This document shows, in pieces, positions 5,728-8,875 of a stretch of 8,875 bases of DNA. The position numbers were made by a program, and so were the translations under genes. The stretch's first letter is position 1. The number at the start of each line of letters is the position of its first letter. Below the pieces are notes generated by a model. That model was not told the DNA's origin and ran no database searches. It saw only the letters and a list, made by a program, of their open reading frames with translations. This DNA comes from CAZVCJ01 sp964625745 (GTDB taxonomy: Bacteria; Chloroflexota; Anaerolineae; VGOG01): contig CAZVCJ010000165.1 in the NCBI GenBank assembly GCA_964625745.1, positions 1 through 8,875 of the forward strand, given 5' to 3'.

Positions 5728-6552
5728 ATGTACCTGGCGACCAGAAGGATCCGCTCCGCCGGACGCACCAGCGGAAGCATTGAGATCACCCTGCCGGCCC
5801 AACTGCAGGTGCTGGAGGGCATAAAATGCCGCTTGATGGTGCGAGATGGCTCCAGGCCAGAGATCGTGTTGCAGCCAGACCTCTCCGCCGCCCAGACCCT
5901 CTTCGACGCCCTGTGGCAGAAGCTGAGCCTGGGCCTGGGAGAAATTGACGAGATAGGTGATTTCTCCCCCGCTGATTTCACCTTGGCCTTCTTCCCTCCT
6001 CGCCACTGGCAAGAGCGGCCTCCCCTGGCCTACGCCGATGCCCTGGCCGTCCTTCGTCAGCGGTCCCTCTCCCCCACCTCCCCAACCCCCCTCTCCCGAC
6101 CCTTCGACTTGGCTCAGGGCAAGCGTTGGGAGAGGAGGGGGGCGAAGGGGGGAGGGGGTGAGGGCGAGGAGGCCCTGTCCCGGCTGTTGGCCTTCCTGGC
6201 CGTGGCCGCCAGCTACCGGCTCGGCTTAAATGGGAATCTGGCCCTGGCCTTCGGCGATGCCGTGGCCTATCTCATAGCCGGCACCCCGGCGGGGCTGGGC
6301 ACCGACTTCGAGCGGGGGATGGCCCATCGGACTTTCTGGGGCGAGGGCCGTGCGCAGCAACGCCTGGGCCCTCCCTTCGACGATCAGACGTGGCTACAGG
6401 CTCGGTTCGGCTTTCGGCGGGTCTATGATCAGTTTCGCACCTGGCAGGAGGACCCCGAGGTCTGTGCTGCCGCCCGGGACAAATGGTACCGGGCACTGAC
6501 GGTGGAGATGGGGATGCGGGTATCATCGGTGGAGGAATACGTTGGCAGATAG
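5728..6552 (+). CDS. Unrecognised protein encoded between gvpC and gvpN
   Basis: I do not recognise this 274-residue family. The N-terminal 50 residues (GSIEITLPAQLQVLEGIKC, then RPEIVLQPDL) have a faint look of an AbrB-like swapped-hairpin fold, but this is weak. A Trp/Phe-rich region follows (residues 58-110, DALWQKLSLGLGEI, FFPPRHW, PPLAYADAL). Residues about 112-148 are low-complexity, coded by an inserted palindromic repeat. The C-terminal half has a helical, Ala/Leu-rich stretch (SRLLAFLAVAASYRLGLNG) and a Trp/Arg-rich end around RFGFRRVYDQFRTWQED. No signal peptide or clear membrane helix. It is not GvpF/L, GvpG, GvpJ, GvpK or GvpN by motif. CAGGAG lies 5 nt before the ATG, and a perfect promoter precedes it. 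The place inside the cluster suggests an accessory or regulatory gas vesicle protein. Confidence 0.75.
   Translation: MYLATRRIRSAGRTSGSIEITLPAQLQVLEGIKCRLMVRDGSRPEIVLQPDLSAAQTLFDALWQKLSLGLGEIDEIGDFSPADFTLAFFPPRHWQERPPLAYADALAVLRQRSLSPTSPTPLSRPFDLAQGKRWERRGAKGGGGEGEEALSRLLAFLAVAASYRLGLNGNLALAFGDAVAYLIAGTPAGLGTDFERGMAHRTFWGEGRAQQRLGPPFDDQTWLQARFGFRRVYDQFRTWQEDPEVCAAARDKWYRALTVEMGMRVSSVEEYVGR
6065..6163. repeat. Palindromic REP-like element inserted in frame
   Basis: A C-rich left arm (6065-6097, ending CCCCCCTCTCCC) and a G-rich right arm (6128-6163, starting GGGAGAGG) flank a centre reading CCTTCGACTTGGCTCAGGGC. The arms are imperfect complements. Such elements with a TTCGAC...GCTCAGG core are familiar dispersed repeats in several phyla, including Chloroflexota. 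It codes residues about 113-145 (PFDLAQGKR at the centre) without breaking the frame. Confidence 0.75.
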
Positions 6553-6646
6553 CCAATATCTAATCACCAATATCCAATAACCAATATCTGAGAGCCGATT
6601 GCTGCTATCGGCTGTGGGTTCTCAGATATTAGATATTGGGTATTGG
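6553..6646. repeat. CCAATATC tandem words forming a long hairpin before gvpN
   Basis: CCAATATC occurs at 6553, 6567 and 6581 (period 14), starting the base after the stop codon. Positions 6567-6593 pair with 6620-6646 at 24 of 27 positions, including 11 perfect pairs (AATATCTGAGA with its complement). An inner stem GCCGAT/ATCGGC (6594-6599 with 6607-6612) caps it, and 6613-6619 bulges out. The stem ends 3 nt before the gvpN SD. It could limit read-through, protect RNA ends or mask translation. Confidence 0.7.
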
Positions 6647-6662
6647 AAGAGGAGGCACAAAG

Positions 6663-7613
6663 ATGGCAGTTGCAGAGAGAACCGTGTTCGAGGGAGTTCC
6701 GTCCGCCCTGTCTGTGCGCCCGCGGCCCGACTTCGTGGAGACGCCCACCATCCAGGAGTTGACGGAGCGGGCCCTGGCCTACCTGGCCGCCGGTTTCCCC
6801 GTCCACTTTCGCGGGCCGGCTGGCACAGGCAAGACCACCGTAGCCTTACACGTGGCCGCCCAGTTAGGAAACCCAGTGATGCTCATCGCCGGCGACGAGG
6901 AGTTCGCCACCTCGGACCTGATCGGTGGGCAGTATGGCTACCGCTACCGCAAGGTCGTTGACCGCTTCATCCACACCGTCATGAAGTACGAGGAGGACGC
7001 TGTCCAGCGCTGGGTGGATAACCGCCTGACCACCGCCTGTAGGCAGGGCTTCACCCTGGTCTACGACGAGTTCACCCGCTCTCGGCCCGAGGCCAACAAC
7101 GTTCTCCTGGCGGTTTTGGAGGAGAAATTGCTCATCCTGCCCGATATGAACCGGCGGGATGCTTACGTCAAGGTCCATCCTGAGTTCAGGGCCATCTTCA
7201 CCAGCAACCCCCAGGAGTACGCCGGTGTCCATGAAGCTCAGGACGCTCTCAGCGACCGGCTGGTAACCATTGATCTGGACTACTATGACCGGGAGACGGA
7301 GGTCGCCATCACTGCCACCCGCTCTGGCCTGTCCACGGAGGAAGCAACCAGGATCGTGGATATAGTGCGGGACTTCCGAGCGTCGGGGGAGTATGATCAG
7401 GCCCCTACCCTGCGGGCCTGTATCATGATCGGCCAGGTGACGGCCATGCAGGGTCTCCGTCCGGCAGCCGACGAGCCACGTTTCGTGCGCATCTGCCTGG
7501 ACGTACTGGAATCCAAGACGGTCTTCACCAGCCAGGCCCGCGAGCGGCGCGCTCAGCAGCGCAAAATGCTCCTCAGCTTGATCGAGCACCATAGTGGCAC
7601 TGATGGCAGATAG
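6663..7613 (+). CDS. gvpN: Gas vesicle protein GvpN, AAA+ (MoxR-like) ATPase
   Basis: GvpN is a cytoplasmic AAA+ ATPase needed for efficient gas vesicle growth; its exact mechanical job is not settled. The 316-residue product has Walker A GPAGTGKT at 51-58, the family stretch DLIGGQYGYRYRKVVDRFI after it, and Walker B FTLVYDE with Asp135/Glu136, followed by FTRSRPEANNVLLAVLEEK. A sensor-1 segment FRAIFTSNPQEYAGV and an arginine-finger-type ALSDRLV come next, then a helical lid. Length and motif order are normal for GvpN. The ATG at 6663 is chosen over the in-frame 6636 start because AGGAGG lies 7 nt upstream and the family usually starts with a short lead before the PTIQELTERAL helix. A long hairpin lies directly before the SD. 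The stop lies inside a GATGGCAGATAGCAGATGG word repeat. Confidence 0.97.
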   Translation: MAVAERTVFEGVPSALSVRPRPDFVETPTIQELTERALAYLAAGFPVHFRGPAGTGKTTVALHVAAQLGNPVMLIAGDEEFATSDLIGGQYGYRYRKVVDRFIHTVMKYEEDAVQRWVDNRLTTACRQGFTLVYDEFTRSRPEANNVLLAVLEEKLLILPDMNRRDAYVKVHPEFRAIFTSNPQEYAGVHEAQDALSDRLVTIDLDYYDRETEVAITATRSGLSTEEATRIVDIVRDFRASGEYDQAPTLRACIMIGQVTAMQGLRPAADEPRFVRICLDVLESKTVFTSQARERRAQQRKMLLSLIEHHSGTDGR

Positions 7614-7618
7614 CAGAT

Positions 7619-7644
7619 GGCCGATGGACTATTAGCCATAGGCC
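7619..7644. repeat. Hairpin between gvpN and the next gene
   Basis: GGCCGATGG (7619-7627) and CCATAGGCC (7636-7644) pair at 8 of 9 positions around an 8-base loop. It sits in a stretch of GATGGC/GCAGAT words that overlaps the gvpN stop codon, and ends 5 nt before the next SD (AAAGGAG, 7650-7656). No U-run follows, so it is more likely an RNA-processing or dosing element than a terminator. Confidence 0.5.
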
Positions 7645-7666
7645 AGCAGAAAGGAGTAGGATCGGG

Positions 7667-8029
7667 ATGAAGACCCAGCGCACCAGAGGGATGCGGAACA
7701 TTCCCACCATACAGGGGCTCCGGCACCGTTCACTGCCGACTACCCGAGAACAGACCGTGGGCGAACTGGCCCGCCTGGAACACGAGAAGGCCCGTCTGAA
7801 CCGGGAGCTGAAACTGTGGATGGACCACCAGAAGAGAACGGAGGGCCAACTCCAGCAAGTGGAAGAGCGACTTACCATCCTGCAACAGATGATGGACCAG
7901 ACGGCCGATGACGACTCAACGAAGCCTTCGGCCCGAAGGCGCGCCAAAGTCGGCCGATCACCGACCGAGGAAGGTGATAGCGGCAAAGGCGAGGCCCAGA
8001 GCTGGCGGGAGATCCGGCTGGAGTATTGA
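7667..8029 (+). CDS. Small basic coiled-coil protein in the gvp cluster, unrecognised
   Basis: This 120-residue protein has no family I can name. It has a basic, unstructured lead (residues 1-28, RTRGMRNIPTIQGLRHRSLP), a strong coiled coil at about 30-78 with regular Leu spacing (GELARLEHEKARLNRELKLW, then EGQLQQVEERLTILQQMM), and a charged, probably disordered tail with RRRAKVGRS and a final WREIRLEY. No membrane segment. AAAGGAG lies 10 nt before the ATG. It sits 53 nt after gvpN. Its lead shares the R-T-R...I-P-T pattern with the next small protein, also visible at DNA level, so the two look like diverged tandem copies. Placement suggests a gas vesicle accessory or minor structural protein; it is not GvpK, GvpG or GvpJ by sequence. 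Confidence 0.78.
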   Translation: MKTQRTRGMRNIPTIQGLRHRSLPTTREQTVGELARLEHEKARLNRELKLWMDHQKRTEGQLQQVEERLTILQQMMDQTADDDSTKPSARRRAKVGRSPTEEGDSGKGEAQSWREIRLEY

Positions 8030-8030
8030 A

Positions 8031-8070
8031 CGTGAAACGTGATCCGTGATTCTCTGCTCACGCAACACGG
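8031..8070. repeat. CGTGAAACGTGA word repeat and short hairpin
   Basis: Two bases after the previous stop, CGTGAAACGTGA (8031-8042) repeats the word seen at 3698-3709. It runs on as TCCGTGATTC. CGTGA at 8045-8049 can pair with TCACG at 8058-8062, and CCGTG at 8044-8048 with CACGG at 8066-8070. The second stem ends 1 nt before the SD of the next gene. The stems are short, so the fold is uncertain; the shared 12-mer is exact. Confidence 0.5.
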
Positions 8071-8084
8071 AAGGGAGGATGATC

Positions 8085-8294
8085 ATGAATGGCTTCGGCG
8101 CTTTGTGGCGTATCCGGACGCGCAAGCACATCCGCACCAGACATTCCATTCCCACCAGCACCAGGCCCGCTCGGGCAGCCTGGCCAAGGCTTCAGGAAAC
8201 GGAATCTCTGATGTTGGAGGAGGAACGTTTGGAAGCACACCAGCGGTTGCATGAACAGCGGCGAGCCTGCGGAACACCGCTCCTTTGGCCTTGA
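8085..8294 (+). CDS. Very small basic protein, probable shortened copy of the preceding gene
   Basis: This 69-residue frame has a basic lead (WRIRTRKHIRTRHSIPTSTR) and a short helix with coiled-coil character (RLQETESLMLEEERLEAHQRL), then ends abruptly at CGTPLLWP. AGGGAGG lies 6 nt before the ATG at 8085, better spaced than the in-frame ATG at 8079. The lead parallels that of the 7667 gene: DNA words CGCACCAGA and CATTCCCACCA occur in both in the same order, 11 nt apart there and 5 nt apart here, an in-frame difference of two codons. The helix is shorter and the charged tail is missing, so this may be a truncated paralogue or one broken by a frameshift. Function unknown. Confidence 0.55.
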   Translation: MNGFGALWRIRTRKHIRTRHSIPTSTRPARAAWPRLQETESLMLEEERLEAHQRLHEQRRACGTPLLWP

Positions 8295-8447
8295 GCCGAG
8301 GTGCCAGGGAGCAAAGGTGCGGCGATATGGGAGCAGGGGAGAGCAATTCCTTGAGCTCGACGAAGTAAGTGAGCGACCGACGTTTGGAGATGAAGAAGAA
8401 GTAAAGAGATACTGAAGGCAGAAAAGTGAGCAAGGAGAAGTGGAGAG
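8295..8447. other. Spacer before gvpH with a dispersed repeat
   Basis: No convincing gene lies here. AGGTGCGG (8315-8322) and GAGCAGGGGAGAG (8331-8343) also occur in the same order in the gvpA-gvpC spacer (4213-4220 and 4231-4243), with 8 and 10 bases between them, so this is probably a diverged copy of the same intergenic repeat. CCTTGAGC occurs twice (8289-8296 and 8349-8356). The matching complement seen after gvpA is not clear here. AAGGAG at 8432-8437 serves the next gene. Confidence 0.5.
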
Positions 8448-8875
8448 ATGTCAGAGAAGAAAAGTCAGCCAGGGGAAACGAAAGAGGGGGCCAAGGTTAC
8501 TTTTGATCTGGGCTTTGGCGGCCTGTTCAAGGGTCTGGGCGATTTCATTGATTTGCTGGGGGATATGATCGAGACGGGCGAGGAGGAGGTCACTCGCAGC
8601 GGCGAGTTCCGCGTCAAAGGGCTGGGCGACAAGGGCCGGGGCGTCTACGGCTTCAGCGTCCGCAGCGGCATCGGGGGCATCCCCCGGGTGGAGCGCTTCG
8701 GCAACATTCGCACCACCGAGGAGGGGCCGGTGGTGGCCGAGGTGCGAGAGCCACTGGTGGACCTCTTCGACGAGGAGCAAGAAATCGTCGTGGTGGCCGA
8801 GCTGCCCGGCGTGGGCGAGGAAGAGGTCCACATCGAAGTCCAGGACGACATTCTCTCCCTGGAGACCACCGGCGA
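8448..8875 (+). CDS. gvpH: GvpH-like small heat-shock (Hsp20) protein, 3' end cut by window
   Basis: Small heat-shock proteins hold unfolding or aggregation-prone proteins; GvpH in gas vesicle clusters carries this domain and is regarded as a chaperone-like accessory of vesicle formation. The 142 visible residues start with a polar lead (MSEKKSQPGETKEG), then an amphipathic segment rich in Gly, Leu and Phe (VTFDLGFGGLFKGLGDFIDLL), a Gly-rich strand region to about 90, and the start of an alpha-crystallin domain at about 100 (REPLVDLFDEEQEIVVVAEL, then PGVGEEEVHIEVQDDILSLET). The rest, including the usual C-terminal strands, is beyond the window. AAGGAG lies 10 nt before the ATG. The Hsp20 call is firm; GvpH rather than an ordinary Hsp20 rests on the long Gly-rich lead and the gvp context. 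Confidence 0.85.
   Translation, partial: MSEKKSQPGETKEGAKVTFDLGFGGLFKGLGDFIDLLGDMIETGEEEVTRSGEFRVKGLGDKGRGVYGFSVRSGIGGIPRVERFGNIRTTEEGPVVAEVREPLVDLFDEEQEIVVVAELPGVGEEEVHIEVQDDILSLETTG

Noticed and set aside
5706..5734. Minus-strand promoter from the mirrored TATAAT
   Set aside because: No -35-like sequence at the right distance and no minus-strand gene to serve.
6553..6646. CCAATATC repeats as a CRISPR array
   Set aside because: Only three 8-base words at 14-bp period; no spacers of proper length and no cas genes.
7924..7940. Perfect GCCTTCG/CGAAGGC hairpin as a terminator
   Set aside because: It lies inside the 7667 coding frame with no U-run; GC-rich codons explain it.
8251..8415. Overlapping + frame of 54 codons that could extend the 8085 protein by a frameshift
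   Set aside because: No SD, weaker codon bias than its neighbours, and its span holds the dispersed repeat also found in the gvpA-gvpC spacer, so it reads as noncoding. An indel in the assembly is not fully excluded.
8451..8831. Minus-strand frame of 126 codons opposite gvpH
   Set aside because: The + strand has a clear Hsp20-type sequence with an SD; the opposite frame is a shadow.

Overview
The window reads as one end of a gas vesicle (gvp) gene cluster, preceded by a soluble two-component signalling operon. All supported genes are on the + strand. The style points to a GC-rich Gram-negative-type bacterium, and my best guess is Chloroflexota (Anaerolineae-like): an MEDS/PAS histidine kinase, strong Shine-Dalgarno (SD) sites, and CCCTCTCCC / CCTTCGAC...GCTCAGGGCAAG palindromic repeats that enter reading frames. 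That placement is inference from style, not from a marker gene. Two runs of exactly 100 N (3710-3809 and 5543-5642) show that this is a scaffolded draft assembly, and both lie at repeats.

Layout. (1) 21-3695: a cytosolic MEDS-PAS-PAS-PAS histidine kinase, a stand-alone receiver protein and an OmpR-type response regulator. They are packed with a 14-nt gap and then a 32-nt overlap, so they are one operon. (2) 3696-3950: a control region with the first gap, four CTAAC direct repeats spaced one helical turn apart, an extended -10 box without a good -35, and a nearly full-length SD. (3) 3951-5657: gvpA, the major shell protein, then a GvpC-like coiled-coil protein with four copies of a 40+33 residue repeat. 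A structured spacer separates them. (4) 5643-6552: a perfect consensus promoter and an unrecognised gene. (5) 6553-8294: gvpN (AAA+ ATPase), then two small basic coiled-coil proteins that look like diverged tandem copies. (6) 8448-8875: the start of a GvpH-like small heat-shock protein, cut by the window end. The usual gvpF/L/G/K/J genes are not in view and probably follow.

How it may work together. GvpA builds the ribbed wall, the GvpC-like protein would strengthen it from outside, GvpN is an assembly ATPase and GvpH is a chaperone-like accessory. The phased repeats upstream of gvpA have the geometry of an OmpR/PhoB-family site, and an OmpR-family regulator is encoded just upstream. The simplest model is that the kinase senses a small molecule or redox/energy state and switches buoyancy through this site. 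This is a hypothesis drawn from sequence only.

Four spacers within the gvp part hold a hairpin between a stop codon and the next gene's SD, each built from different short repeated words. This may tune the dose of each protein from a shared transcript.
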